The notes beneath the pieces are model-generated. The model was given only the letters and a program-made list of their open reading frames with translations, was not told the DNA's origin and did not search any database. 64,000 nt of DNA from Streptomyces hygroscopicus (GTDB lineage Bacteria > Actinomycetota > Actinomycetes > Streptomycetales > Streptomycetaceae). The DNA lies in contig CP018627.1 of the NCBI GenBank assembly GCA_002021875.1, forward strand, positions 124,001 through 188,000, written 5' to 3'. Made by a program: the position numbers and the translations under genes. Positions 53,559 through 64,000 of the stretch are shown piece after piece (position 1 is the first letter of the stretch; each line of letters opens with the position of its first letter).

Positions 53559-54953
53559 TCAGGCAGTGGGTCGCCGCTCGGGCTCGGCGGTCGTGATGGG
53601 TTCCTTGGCGGCCTGTCGGCGGGTGATAAGGGCGCTACCGGCGAAAACGGCAGCCAGCGCGCAGACGATCAGTCCGATGACGGCCACGTGGCTGATATGG
53701 ACGGCGCTGCCGAGGAGGAGGCCGGCGACTCCGAAGTCGGCATCGGAAAAGGTGGAGTTCTGCAGCCCGACGTCACCGAGGAAGGGCAGGACCAGAAGCG
53801 GAAGGAATGTAATCATGAGTCCGTTGACCATGGCGCCGAGCACCGCGCCACGTCGTCCGCCCGTCGCGTTGCCGAGGACACCGGACGCGGCGCCGGTCAT
53901 GAAGTGGGCCACGATGCCGGGGATGATGATCGTCCCCCCAACTGCGACGAGGATTCCCATGCCGATGAGTCCACCGACGAAGCTGGACAGGAAGCCGATC
54001 AGCACGGCGTTCGGGGCGAAGGTGAAGACGATCGGGACGTCGAGCGCGGGCCGGGCGTTGGGAACCAGCTTCTCAGAGATGCCCTTGAAGGCGGGAATGA
54101 TCTCGGCCAGGACCACGCGGACACCGGCCAGGATGATGAACACGCCGGCGGCGAACTTACCGGCCTGCATCACGGCCCACAGCAGATACCACTGGCCATT
54201 GCTCAGCTTGTCCTCGACATAGCCGGACCCGGCCACCAGGGTGACGAGCAGATAGATCACGCCCATGGAACTGGCGATGACAACGGTGGTGTCCCGCAGG
54301 AAGCCAAGCCCTTTGGGAATCTTCAGGTCTTCCGTGGACTTCTCGGGGTTGCCAAAGAGCTTGCCGACCAGACCACTGGTGGCGATGCCGAAGTTGCCGG
54401 TGTGGCCGAGCGCGACATTGTCATTCTTGGTGGCCTTGCGCATCCAGGGCTGGACGAGCGCGGGCGAGAGAGTGGTGATCAACCCCTGGGCGAGGGCGCC
54501 CCAGAGGACGGCCTGCCACGAGCTGAAGCCGTTGGCGATGAGAATCACGGCGATCATGGCCGCCAGGTACAGGGCCACATGCCCGGACATGTAGATGAAC
54601 TTGAACCTGGTGAACCGCGCCAGGAGCACGTTCACCACCATGCCGAAGAAGAAGATCAGCGCGGCCTGGGAGCCGTAGTTGGTGAGCACCTTGCCGACGA
54701 TGGCCTCGTTGTTGGGCACGACGCCCTGGACACCGAAGGCGTGCTGGAACATCTCGCCGAAGGGAGTGAGGGCATCTGAAACCACTCCGGCGCCCGCCGC
54801 GAGGACGAGGAAGCCGACGAACGCCTTGGTCGTCCCCTTGACGGTGTCGGAGAGGGACTTGCGTTGCAGCAGGAGGCCCAGGAGAGCGATCAAGCCGACG
54901 ATGACGGATGGTTCACGGAAGACATCGAGAAGGTTCTGCAGAACGCTGTTCAC
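53559..54953 (-). CDS. ulaA: Ascorbate-type PTS transporter EIIC component
   Basis: A 464-residue membrane permease of the UlaA/SgaT type with about eleven hydrophobic segments, for example VIVGLIALLGLLLQRKS, AFVGFLVLAAGAGVVSDALT, FIYMSGHVALYLAAMIAVIL and SSFVGGLIGMGILVAVGGTI. NNEAIVGKVLTNYG and GHTGNFGIATSGLVGKLFGN are family blocks. It imports and phosphorylates a sugar with EIIA and EIIB. GTG 54953 with AGAGGCG upstream was chosen over the longer open frame. The gene follows ulaB with a 242-bp gap. The substrate is not fixed: UlaA-type systems take ascorbate but also other pentose-like sugars. Confidence 0.9.
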   Translation of the reverse strand: MNSVLQNLLDVFREPSVIVGLIALLGLLLQRKSLSDTVKGTTKAFVGFLVLAAGAGVVSDALTPFGEMFQHAFGVQGVVPNNEAIVGKVLTNYGSQAALIFFFGMVVNVLLARFTRFKFIYMSGHVALYLAAMIAVILIANGFSSWQAVLWGALAQGLITTLSPALVQPWMRKATKNDNVALGHTGNFGIATSGLVGKLFGNPEKSTEDLKIPKGLGFLRDTTVVIASSMGVIYLLVTLVAGSGYVEDKLSNGQWYLLWAVMQAGKFAAGVFIILAGVRVVLAEIIPAFKGISEKLVPNARPALDVPIVFTFAPNAVLIGFLSSFVGGLIGMGILVAVGGTIIIPGIVAHFMTGAASGVLGNATGGRRGAVLGAMVNGLMITFLPLLVLPFLGDVGLQNSTFSDADFGVAGLLLGSAVHISHVAVIGLIVCALAAVFAGSALITRRQAAKEPITTAEPERRPTA

Positions 54954-55195
54954 TGACAACGCCTCTCTTCGGGCACGACGAGGCCGTGGCTGCGGAGATG
55001 GTGGGTGCCGGGCTGGGCGGCGGGAGGACGCACGGCCGGACTGACTGGTGGCGTACCCGGATCGACAGTGGGGTGGGGGGCGTCGAGGGCGGCGGGCCAA
55101 GGGCGCACGGGGCGGCGGCTGCCCGACGGGTGGTGTGGCGGGCGCTGCCGCCGCGTCGGGCCGCGCCGCCCCGGGACGAACGGGTGGGGCCCGGG

Positions 55196-55477
55196 TCAGA
55201 GGAGCCCGTGCCGGGCGGCGGCGGCCTTCACCGCTTCGCGCAGTTCGTCCATGTCGATGATGCTGTTCAGGACGACCACGTCGCCCAGTCCCTGAGCGGC
55301 GTCCTCCAGGTCCTTCGCCACGAAGAACACGTCGGCGCTGTCCGGTCCGGCGGAGCTGATGTCGGAGTGCTCGACCGTGACGGCCGAGAGCCCCAGCTCA
55401 CCGACGATGGTCTCGATGTTCATGCGCACCATGAAACTGCTGCCGAGGCCGGTGCTGCACATGGCCAGGAACTTCAT
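55196..55477 (-). CDS. ulaB: Ascorbate-type PTS EIIB component
   Basis: A 93-residue phosphotransfer protein. KFLAMCSTGLGSSFMVRMNI holds the phosphorylated Cys7 in the CxxGLGxS loop of lactose/ascorbate-type EIIB. DVFFVAKDLEDAAQG and VVVLNSIIDMDELREAV complete the Rossmann-like fold. It takes phosphate from EIIA and passes it to the sugar bound by EIIC. Its ATG overlaps the EIIA stop (ATGA), so translation is coupled. Confidence 0.92.
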   Translation of the reverse strand: MKFLAMCSTGLGSSFMVRMNIETIVGELGLSAVTVEHSDISSAGPDSADVFFVAKDLEDAAQGLGDVVVLNSIIDMDELREAVKAAAARHGLL

Positions 55478-55935
55478 CGGGACTCCTCGAACTGAGTGAT
55501 CAACGTGATGACATCGGGGGCTGAGGCCGCGTCGCGCAGCGCTTGACGGGTCTGGGCGTCCGACAGGATGCGGGCGAGGGAGGCCATGGCACTCATGTGA
55601 GCGTCGGCGTCGACGGCCGCGAAGCAGAAGTAGAGATCGACCGCGTGCTCCGCCTGGTCGAGCAGCGGGGCGGGCTCCGCCAGCCGCAGCATCGAGATGG
55701 CGGTGCGCACGGCCCCGTTCTCGGGCCGGGCGTGGGCCAGGGCGATGCCGTGGCCCAGATCGATGTACGTTCCGCCGGACGCGATCGACTCCAGCATGGC
55801 CTGGACGTAGCCGGGGGTGATGTCACCCGCGTCGAGGAGTGGCCGGGCGACCTGGGTCACGGCTTCCCGCCAGCTCAGCTTGTCTGTGGAGAAACGTATC
55901 TTCTCATGGGTCAAAAGATCACTCAGCATGTGCAC
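55474..55935 (-). CDS. ulaC: Mannitol/ascorbate-type PTS EIIA component
   Basis: A 153-residue EIIA of the fructose/mannitol class. The active-site segment is YIDLGHGIALAHARPENGAV, where His68 in LAHARP is the likely phosphorylated residue. WREAVTQVARPLLDAGDITP and YVQAMLESIASGG form the preceding helices. It receives phosphate from HPr; a dedicated HPr gene lies at 59149. First gene of the minus-strand ulaC-ulaB-ulaA set, preceded by the GntR gene with only 33 bp between, so all four may be one transcript. Confidence 0.9.
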   Translation of the reverse strand: MHMLSDLLTHEKIRFSTDKLSWREAVTQVARPLLDAGDITPGYVQAMLESIASGGTYIDLGHGIALAHARPENGAVRTAISMLRLAEPAPLLDQAEHAVDLYFCFAAVDADAHMSAMASLARILSDAQTRQALRDAASAPDVITLITQFEESR

Positions 55936-55968
55936 CTACAGGGTTGTTCTCAAGGCCGCCCGGAATCG

Positions 55969-56697
55969 CTACTCGACGTCGGCGACGATGTCGAAGGAGA
56001 GTTCCGCGGTCTCGGGGAGGAATTTCGATGTGCCGTGGATGACCGGTTTCCCGCCCGGTTCGAAGACAGATGAGGTGGCCAGCAGCAGCGGAGACCCATC
56101 GGCCACGCCCAGCAGGGCCGCCTCGCGCTCGTCGCACATGTGCAGGCCGACGACGATCTCGTTGCGCGCGAGCAGCACATCGTGGTGCGCGCGGAGATAG
56201 ACGTAGAGCGACGTGGAGGTGAAGTCGGTGGTCAGGACATCCGGGAACCGCTCCTCCTCCACATATGACTCGGCCAGATGGTGCACCACTCCGTTGACCC
56301 GTCGCACTCGCTCCAGCCGGATGACCGATGCGGCCCGGCTGATGTCGAGCGCGTCCGCCAACCGCGCCCCGGCCCGCATGCGCTCCTGGGCGACCACCTC
56401 GGAGGTGACGGTGTGACCCTGGCGGGCCAGCTGGGTGTGGAAGCCGGTCACCTCGTTCACGAACCGCTCGCGGTGCTTCAGGTTGTAGCGCGGGTGGGTC
56501 ACGAAGGTGCCACGGCCGTGCTCGCGCACGAGATATCCGTCCTGGACCAGCTCGTCCACGGCACGACGCAGCGTGATGCGGCTCACTTCGTACTCCGCGC
56601 ACAGCACGCTCTCGGCGGGCAGCTGTCCGCCCACGGGGAGGTCGCGGATGCGGCGCAGGAGGTGGTCGCGCACTTGCGCGTACTTGTGCCCCGCCAT
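55969..56697 (-). CDS. GntR/HutC-family transcriptional regulator of the PTS module
   Basis: A 242-residue regulator. The winged helix-turn-helix is HKYAQVRDHLLRRIRDLPVG, LPAESVLCAEYEVSRITLRR and AVDELVQDGYLVREHGRGTF. The C-terminal UTRA ligand-binding domain follows (RLERVRRVNGVVHHLAESYV, FTSTSLYVYLRAHHDVLLAR, LLLATSSVFEPGGKPVIHGT). UTRA domains commonly bind sugar phosphates. ATG 56697 follows AGGAG. It heads the ula genes and is divergent from transketolase. A repeated GTCATCATGAC-type site lies on both sides of the divergent region. Confidence 0.92.
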   Translation of the reverse strand: MAGHKYAQVRDHLLRRIRDLPVGGQLPAESVLCAEYEVSRITLRRAVDELVQDGYLVREHGRGTFVTHPRYNLKHRERFVNEVTGFHTQLARQGHTVTSEVVAQERMRAGARLADALDISRAASVIRLERVRRVNGVVHHLAESYVEEERFPDVLTTDFTSTSLYVYLRAHHDVLLARNEIVVGLHMCDEREAALLGVADGSPLLLATSSVFEPGGKPVIHGTSKFLPETAELSFDIVADVE

Positions 56698-56734
56698 CTG
56701 TGATCTCCTCATCGAGTTCATGCGTCGTCGAGAC

Positions 56735-56745
56735 GTCATGATGAC
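56735..56745. promoter_or_regulatory. GntR operator candidate, left copy
   Basis: GTCATGATGAC, a palindromic HutC-type site (GTCAT-n-ATGAC) 38 bp upstream of the GntR start. It is repeated in inverted orientation at 56909. Confidence 0.6.
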
Positions 56746-56908
56746 TACAGGCTGCTGAACGCGTCAATAGCCGCAACCGAAGCGAAATACGTGGACTGGT
56801 CGGCAGCCATGGGGCGGATCCCCTCCCCGTGCCCTTTGGCTGAGCTGTGAGGTTCCGCCCCCAAAGCATCCCTGGTGCTTACACGGAGAGATCGGCTACG
56901 TTTCCGAA

Positions 56909-56928
56909 GTCATCATGACGTCATGATC
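56909..56928. promoter_or_regulatory. GntR operator candidate, right copy
   Basis: GTCATCATGACGTCATGATC contains one full palindromic site plus a second half site, 17 bp before the transketolase start. The shared GACGTCATGAT core occurs at both copies. Confidence 0.6.
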
Positions 56929-56944
56929 TATCCAAGGAGTCTCT

Positions 56945-59041
56945 GTGACCTTCGCAACAGAGCAGACGGCCACGCCCTCCCCCAGCCGGGCCAGGAAGGT
57001 GCTCGACGAGGCGGACGAGCGGGCCATCGCCGTGGCGCGAGCCCTGGCCGTGGACGCGGTCGAGGCGGCCGGCTCCGGCCATCCGGGCACGGCGCTGGCG
57101 CTGGCTCCCGTGGCTCACCTGCTGTTCCAGCGCCACATACGGCACGATCCCGCGGACGCCTCATGGGAGGGACGCGACCGGTTCGTGCTCTCGTGCGGGC
57201 ACGCGAGCATCCTGCAGTACACGCAGCTCCACCTCACCGGCTACGGGGTCGAACTGGAGGACCTGCGGCGCTTCCGGCAGTTCGGATCCCTGACCCCGGG
57301 ACACCCCGAGTACGGGCACACCACCGGTGTGGAAACCACGACCGGACCGCTGGGCCAGGGCGTCGCCACCGCGGTCGGCATGGCCATGGCCCTGAAACGG
57401 GACCAGGGGCGGCTGACCGGGGCAGATGCGGCCGCAGACGGGGTTCCCGCCCGCACCGTATGGGTGCTGTGCTCCGACGGCGACCTCCAGGAGGGAATCT
57501 CCTACGAAGCCGGGGCCCTTGCCGGGCGCCACCGTCTGGACAACCTGGTGGTGATCTGGGACGACAACAGCATCCAGATCGAGGGTTCAACCGACCTGAC
57601 GACCCGTGAGGACACGGTCGGCCGCTTCGCCGCCCAAGGCTGGTTCGTGCAGACCGTGGGCCTGGCCGCCGACGGTGACATCGACACCGACGCGCTCGAC
57701 ACGGCCCTGAGCAGCGCCCGCGCACACACCGGTCAGCCCAGCCTCATCGCACTGAAGTCGCAGATAGCCTTCCCCGCCCCGAACGCGGTCAACACCGCCG
57801 CCGCGCACGGCGCTCCACTGGGACCGGTTGAAGCCGCCGCGGTCAAGGCCCAATTGGGCGTCACCGACGAGCCATTCACCGTGCCGGCGGGGGTTGTGCG
57901 GCACACCAGGCGTGCCGTCGACCGGGGAGCTGAACTGCACCGCGCCTGGGACACGGCACTCGCGAAATGGACGGCGGCCCACCCTGAGCGTGCGCAGGCC
58001 CGCGCACATGCCATACGGCCCGTCGACACCGCCGCCGTCGCCGATGCGCTCCCGACGTTCGAGCCGGGTACCCCGGTCGCACCGCGGGACGCCTCAGGGA
58101 AGGTCATCCAGTCGCTGGCCGAGACGCTGCCGCGGCTGTGGGGTGGCTCGGCCGACCTCGGCGACAGCAACCGCACGACCATCGTGTCCGGTGGTTCGTT
58201 CCTTCCGGCCGACGAGGACGGCGGACGGGGCCTGAGCGGCCGCAACGTCCACTGGGGCGTGCGCGAACACGCGATGGCCGCCGCCATGAACGGCATCTCC
58301 CTCGTCGGCTACGACACCCCGTTCGCCGGCACCTTCCTGGTCTTCAGCGACTACCAGCGGCCCTCCCTGCGACTGGCCGCCCTCATGAACCTCCAGGTGC
58401 TCCATGTCTGGACGCATGACTCCGTGGCCCTCGGCGCGGATGGCCCCACCCATCAGCCGGTGGAACACCTCGCCGCACTGCGGGCCATGCCGGGGCTGTC
58501 GGTGGTCCGCCCGGCCGATGCCACGGAAACCGCGGCCGCCTGGCTGAGCGCACTTGGCCGCCCGGGGCCCGTCGGGCTGGCGCTGGCTCGTCAGGCGCTG
58601 CCCGTGCTGCAGACGCCGGTTGACCAAGTGCGAGAGGGTGTGGCCCGCGGTGCCTATGTGGTGGCTGACACCGACGGCGCCGCAGACGTGGTACTCATGG
58701 CCAGCGGCAGTGAGGTACCACTCGCCCTGAAGGCCGCGGAAGCGCTCGCGCAGCGGGACGTGGCGGCGAGGGTCGTCTCCGTTCCGTGCAAGGAATGGTT
58801 CAGCGAACAGAACACTGCCTACCGTGACGCAGTGCTTCCGCCATCCATCCGTGCTCGCGTCGTCGTCGAGGCCGGGTGTGCGTTCGGCTGGCACGACCTG
58901 CTGGGCGAGCACGGCCGCACCGTGACCGTCGACGGCTTCGGCACCTCCGCGCCCCCGGCGCAGGCGATGGCATCGGTCGGCATGACGGAACGCGGCGTCG
59001 TGGCCGCTGCCTTGGCTTCTCTCGCGGCCGCACGGTCCTGA
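56945..59041 (+). CDS. tkt: Transketolase
   Basis: A 698-residue, single-chain transketolase. The thiamine-diphosphate site is VLCSDGDLQEGISYEAGALA then WDDNSIQIEG (GDG...N motif). HPGTALALAPVAHLLFQRHI is the N-terminal signature, GHPEYGHTTGVETTTGPLGQ the phosphate loop, and VHWGVREHAMAAAMNGISLV the pyrimidine-domain block with the catalytic-type Glu. GTG 56945 has AAGGAG five bases upstream. Being under a GntR-type operator and opposite a PTS set, it is probably a catabolic isozyme for a pentose or related sugar, separate from the housekeeping enzyme. Confidence 0.95.
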   Translation: MTFATEQTATPSPSRARKVLDEADERAIAVARALAVDAVEAAGSGHPGTALALAPVAHLLFQRHIRHDPADASWEGRDRFVLSCGHASILQYTQLHLTGYGVELEDLRRFRQFGSLTPGHPEYGHTTGVETTTGPLGQGVATAVGMAMALKRDQGRLTGADAAADGVPARTVWVLCSDGDLQEGISYEAGALAGRHRLDNLVVIWDDNSIQIEGSTDLTTREDTVGRFAAQGWFVQTVGLAADGDIDTDALDTALSSARAHTGQPSLIALKSQIAFPAPNAVNTAAAHGAPLGPVEAAAVKAQLGVTDEPFTVPAGVVRHTRRAVDRGAELHRAWDTALAKWTAAHPERAQARAHAIRPVDTAAVADALPTFEPGTPVAPRDASGKVIQSLAETLPRLWGGSADLGDSNRTTIVSGGSFLPADEDGGRGLSGRNVHWGVREHAMAAAMNGISLVGYDTPFAGTFLVFSDYQRPSLRLAALMNLQVLHVWTHDSVALGADGPTHQPVEHLAALRAMPGLSVVRPADATETAAAWLSALGRPGPVGLALARQALPVLQTPVDQVREGVARGAYVVADTDGAADVVLMASGSEVPLALKAAEALAQRDVAARVVSVPCKEWFSEQNTAYRDAVLPPSIRARVVVEAGCAFGWHDLLGEHGRTVTVDGFGTSAPPAQAMASVGMTERGVVAAALASLAAARS

Positions 59042-59148
59042 ACACCGCCGGCCCTCCAGACCCGAACGGCAGGGGCGGCCCGCGCGGCGCCCGCGGCCAC
59101 GCCCCACAGTCCGACTCCCTCCAGCTCTCAGACAAAGGAGCACCCACG

Positions 59149-59427
59149 ATGCCCCAGCGTGTCGTCACCATCGGTTCCCGCAGCGGGCTGCACGCCCGGC
59201 CCGCGACCGTGTTCGCCCAAACCGCCGCCAGGCAGCCGGTCCAGGTGACCATCGCCCGCGACGGCCGGAACCCCGTCGACGCGCGCAGTCTCCTGTCCGT
59301 ACTGGCGCTGGGAGCCGGCCACGGCGACTCGGTGATACTGGCTGCCGAGGGAGACGGCGCGGAGGCGGCCCTGGAGGAGCTGGCGGTCCTGCTCACCCTC
59401 GACCACGACGCCCGGGAAGAGGGATGA
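59149..59427 (+). CDS. HPr-family phosphocarrier protein
   Basis: A 92-residue HPr. SRSGLHARPATVFAQTAARQ contains the phosphorylated His15, and DARSLLSVLALGAGHGDSVI matches the regulatory-serine helix region (Ser47). AAAGGAG precedes ATG 59149 by eight bases. It is 107 bp after transketolase and is followed by two tandem hairpins. It most likely delivers phosphate to the ula EIIA encoded across the divergent promoter, so the module brings its own carrier. EI is not encoded here. Confidence 0.92.
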   Translation: MPQRVVTIGSRSGLHARPATVFAQTAARQPVQVTIARDGRNPVDARSLLSVLALGAGHGDSVILAAEGDGAEAALEELAVLLTLDHDAREEG

Positions 59428-59476
59428 CACCCGGAACCGACACCGGCGACGGCCGCCCGGGCTCATGCCCAGTACC

Positions 59477-59526
59477 CGCTCTGCCGCTGCCAGCGGCAGA
59501 GCGGGGCGCCGCCATCGCGGCGCCCC
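59477..59526 (+). terminator. Two tandem perfect hairpins after HPr gene
   Basis: CGCTCTGCCGCTG (59477-59489) pairs with 59491-59503 around one base, and GGGGCGCCGC (59503-59512) pairs with 59517-59526 around CATC. They lie before the HAD gene fragment, so they may end or attenuate the transcript. Confidence 0.65.
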
Positions 59527-59553
59527 GGCATCCCTCTGCGAAGTGAGGTCATC

Positions 59554-59690
59554 GTGAACACGCGCCCGCGCCGTGCCCTGCGCGACACCCGACTCGTCAT
59601 CTTTGATTGCGACGGAGTACTGGTGGACACCGAACGCATAGGTCCCGCGGTCGTGGCGGAGATGGCCGCAGAAGTCGGCTGGCCCCTTAG
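59554..59690 (+). pseudogene. HAD-family phosphatase, N-terminal fragment
   Basis: GTG 59554 follows AAGTGAGG. RDTRLVIFDCDGVLVDTERI is HAD motif I with both catalytic Asp (DCDGVLVD), and GPAVVAEMAAEVGWPL begins the cap domain as in beta-phosphoglucomutase-like sugar phosphatases. Homology stops at about 59690 where different sequence starts. The rest of the gene is missing. It was probably the last enzyme of the PTS module, acting on a sugar phosphate. Confidence 0.8.
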
Positions 59691-59801
59691 AAGCTGTTGT
59701 CTTTCCGGGCTTGAGGATGACGTTTTCGCTGGTCGGGCATAGGGGCGGTGGTCCTGTGGGAGTGGTGGTCTGTCGTGTCGCCGTTGCTGTGGAGGCCATG
59801 G

Positions 59802-60353
59802 ATGCCGTCGGTCGTGGGGCTGCTGGAACAGCGCGAGCTCGTCGCTCGCCGTCGCGTGGACGAACTGCGGGAGGAGGCCGACCGCGTCCAGGCTGAACTG
59901 GCCTTGGCCGAGCGGGACTGGAAGGAATGGGCCATCGCTCGCTCGCGGGTGGGCGAGGTGCTTGCCCCGGCAGACGAGACCGAGCATGGCCACGACCAGG
60001 CCGACCGGACAGCACCGACCGCCGACGGGCAGGCCGAGGAGGCATCGTCAACGCCGGAAGCGGCGAAGGTGAAGGCGCAGGTGCCGGTGTGGCGTGAAGG
60101 GCTTGCGTGGTCGGCGTTGTCGGTGAACTACCAGCGCATCCTCAAGACGCTCGCGGACCGGGCCCGGCTCGGGCAGGGGCCGATGACCTGCCAGGAGATG
60201 GCCGCTCTGTTCGGCATGGACGTGGAGCCGGGGCGGGTGGAGGCGCCGCGGTCGAAGGCGAAACGCCTGGTCGCGCGCGGCTGGCTGGCCGAGCCGGCAC
60301 CGGGCCGGTTCACGCTCGCCCGCGGCGTGAGCGGGCCAGGCGGCGGGTCATGA
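59802..60353 (+). CDS. Coiled-coil/winged-helix protein, probably insertion-sequence accessory gene
   Basis: About 183 residues from ATG 59802, which has GGAGG six bases upstream. The N-terminal part is a coiled coil (LVARRRVDELREEADRVQAE then LALAERDWKEWAIARSRVGE). The C-terminal part looks like a winged helix: LSVNYQRILKTLADRARLGQ, MTCQEMAALFGMDVEPGRVE, KAKRLVARGWLAEPAPGRFT. Proteins of this layout are frequent in Streptomyces beside transposases. The abrupt end of the HAD gene just upstream and the terminator just downstream suggest a small inserted element, but no transposase or terminal repeat is seen here. Confidence 0.55.
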   Translation: MPSVVGLLEQRELVARRRVDELREEADRVQAELALAERDWKEWAIARSRVGEVLAPADETEHGHDQADRTAPTADGQAEEASSTPEAAKVKAQVPVWREGLAWSALSVNYQRILKTLADRARLGQGPMTCQEMAALFGMDVEPGRVEAPRSKAKRLVARGWLAEPAPGRFTLARGVSGPGGGS

Positions 60354-60370
60354 GCAGGCCACCCTCCCGA

Positions 60371-60393
60371 CCCCGGCCCTTGCAGGGCCGGGG
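60371..60393 (+). terminator. 9-bp GC hairpin after the accessory gene
   Basis: CCCCGGCCC (60371-60379) pairs with 60385-60393 across TTGCA, 18 bases beyond the TGA of the preceding gene. Confidence 0.7.
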
Positions 60394-60498
60394 TGCCACT
60401 TGACCTCGACCAGCACAGAAGAACAACCGACTCCCGGCAACCGTGCCTCTGAGCACCGGTAGACCGCACCAGATCGCGATCATCGTGGATCAGGCAGG

Positions 60499-62076
<1,578 letters not shown>

Positions 62077-62094
62077 TCATGACAGCCCCGATGC

Positions 62095-62123
62095 GGGGCC
62101 CGGCGAAACGACCGCCGGGCCCC
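62095..62123 (-). terminator. 11-bp perfect hairpin after xylanase gene
   Basis: GGGGCCCGGCG (62095-62105) pairs with 62113-62123 over AAACGAC, nine bases beyond the xylanase stop. It separates the two glycosidase genes, so they are probably not one simple transcript. Confidence 0.75.
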
Positions 62124-62131
62124 GGCCGAAT

Positions 62132-63223
<1,092 letters not shown>

Positions 63224-64000
63224 TCAGGAGAGGGCGGATTCCCAGCGGGTACCGGCGCCGGTGGCATCGGCCGGGAGACGGTCGCGGGCAGCCGTGTCGT
63301 GGTACAGCCGCCACCGGAACCAGTCCACGAGGGTGTTCTGGGTCCGGTCGAAGGTGGGGAACCCCGGGTTCAGATATGCGGCGTGGTCCGCGCCGAGGTG
63401 GGTGAGAAATGCCTTGAGTGCGGGCAGTTCCTCATACGCTCGCCGGGCCAGGGCGTAGTCGCAGGTCGGGTCCTTGTCGCCGTGGATGAAAAGCACGCCC
63501 GCACGGACCGAGGCGGCGGGGGCGCCCAGTCCACGCAGGCGACCGGGACCGCGGCGGTGATGCGGTCGTCGGGCCAGGCGGTCACCAGGCCGTGGGTGGT
63601 CATGCCGCCCATCGAGTGCCCGGAGACGCCGACGCCGGCTGCGGTGTCGATGTGCCCGGCGAAGGGGCCGCCCGTGCTCCCGTTGAGCGCCAGGGTCCGG
63701 GTGATGACCTCGGAGACGTCCCTCGACCATTCGCCTCCGTACACGGAGCCGAGATTGGTGTTGTCGGAGAACGAGGGGGCGGGGCAGATAAAGCCGGCGG
63801 AGGCTATCGCGTGGGTCTGCGAGGCGTACGAGTCGGAGTTGCCGTACATGCCGTGGCTCCACTCGGCGACGGGGAAGACACCGTCGGCGAGAGGGGCGTT
63901 CGGTATGGGGGCGCCGCCGGGGGCTCCGGGGGTGGGGTAGAAGACCTTGGTGAACAGCGAGCGGGCGCCGCGGCTCCAGTTGAACTGGCGTACACCGACG
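63224..64000 (-). pseudogene. Secreted-type alpha/beta hydrolase (dienelactone-hydrolase/PETase-like), frameshifted, 5' end outside window
   Basis: The upstream frame (64000 to about 63530) gives RQFNWSRGARSLFTKVFYPT, GVFPVAEWSHGMYGNSDSYA and GVGVSGHSMGGMTTHGLVTA, with the nucleophile Ser in GHSMGG. The end of the protein is in another frame: ASVRAGVLFIHGDKDPTCDY with the acid Asp, LKAFLTHLGADHAAYLNPGF with the catalytic His, ending SALS at 63224. One indel near 63530 in a C-rich run separates them. The triad is thus complete but split. It may be a sequencing error or a true lesion. Likely role: esterase acting on plant-cell-wall esters. Confidence 0.7.

Noticed and set aside
53559..55935. 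Calling the PTS set a true L-ascorbate system
   Set aside because: No ascorbate-phosphate lactonase, decarboxylase or epimerase gene is near. The transketolase partner points to another sugar.

Overview
This is a high-GC actinomycete window, almost certainly Streptomyces or a close relative. The evidence is third-position G/C bias throughout, frequent GTG starts, Streptomyces-type gene families (SARP/BTAD regulator, CGNR regulator, ECF41-type sigma factor, secreted GH10 and GH62 enzymes, PIMT-like RiPP methyltransferase) and a very high load of broken transposases. It reads as an accessory region, such as a chromosome arm or genomic island, rather than a core locus.

Layout. 1-5.4 kb: the tail of a membrane protein, a decayed IS630 transposase, an NTF2-like protein, a HEPN-like/zinc-ribbon protein, and a PIMT-family methyltransferase preceded by a 37-residue proline-rich ORF (possible imiditide-type RiPP). 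5.42-12.07 kb: a complete Tn3-family transposon with 38-bp inverted repeats and a TGGTA target duplication, inserted into an HNH-nuclease gene whose halves lie on either side. Its cargo is an MBL-fold hydrolase, an NTF2-like protein and a CGNR regulator. 12.1-23.3 kb: a phosphotransferase, a tectonin-repeat protein, an aldo/keto reductase with a MerR-type promoter, an IS30 element, a DUF1684/methyltransferase/NTF2 gene group, and remnants of integrase, MFS, molybdoenzyme, Tn3 and SARP genes. 23.3-27.6 kb: an IS5 element next to a 3.4-kb IS630-ended transposon that carries an aldo/keto reductase and its divergent TetR regulator. 27.6-30.6 kb: an FtsK/TraB-like ATPase and small genes, probably a decayed integrative conjugative element.

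30.6-42.2 kb is the most interesting block: a GAF/PucR regulator, a HATPase protein, then a same-strand series of class II (degradative) HMG-CoA reductase, hydantoinase/ketone-carboxylase-like A and B subunits, CaiB/BaiF CoA-transferase, enoyl-CoA hydratase and HMG-CoA lyase. These reactions converge on HMG-CoA and suggest catabolism of mevalonate or another branched C5/C6 acid, possibly entered by a biotin-independent carboxylation. A Tn3 remnant closes its right end.

42.5-53.5 kb: nitroreductase, ECF41-type sigma factor, several IS elements, a truncated NUDIX gene, a divergent VOC/WYL pair, GNAT, a broken NRPS adenylation fragment and a small secreted protein. 53.6-59.7 kb: an ascorbate-type PTS (EIIC, EIIB, EIIA), a GntR regulator, and divergently a full-length transketolase, a dedicated HPr and a truncated HAD phosphatase, forming a PTS sugar-uptake module of unknown substrate. 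60.4-64 kb: a xylan-degradation group (GH62 arabinofuranosidase with a ricin-type lectin domain, GH10 xylanase, frameshifted alpha/beta hydrolase running off the window).

No rRNA, tRNA or CRISPR array was recognised. All function calls come from reading motifs by eye; no database search was run.
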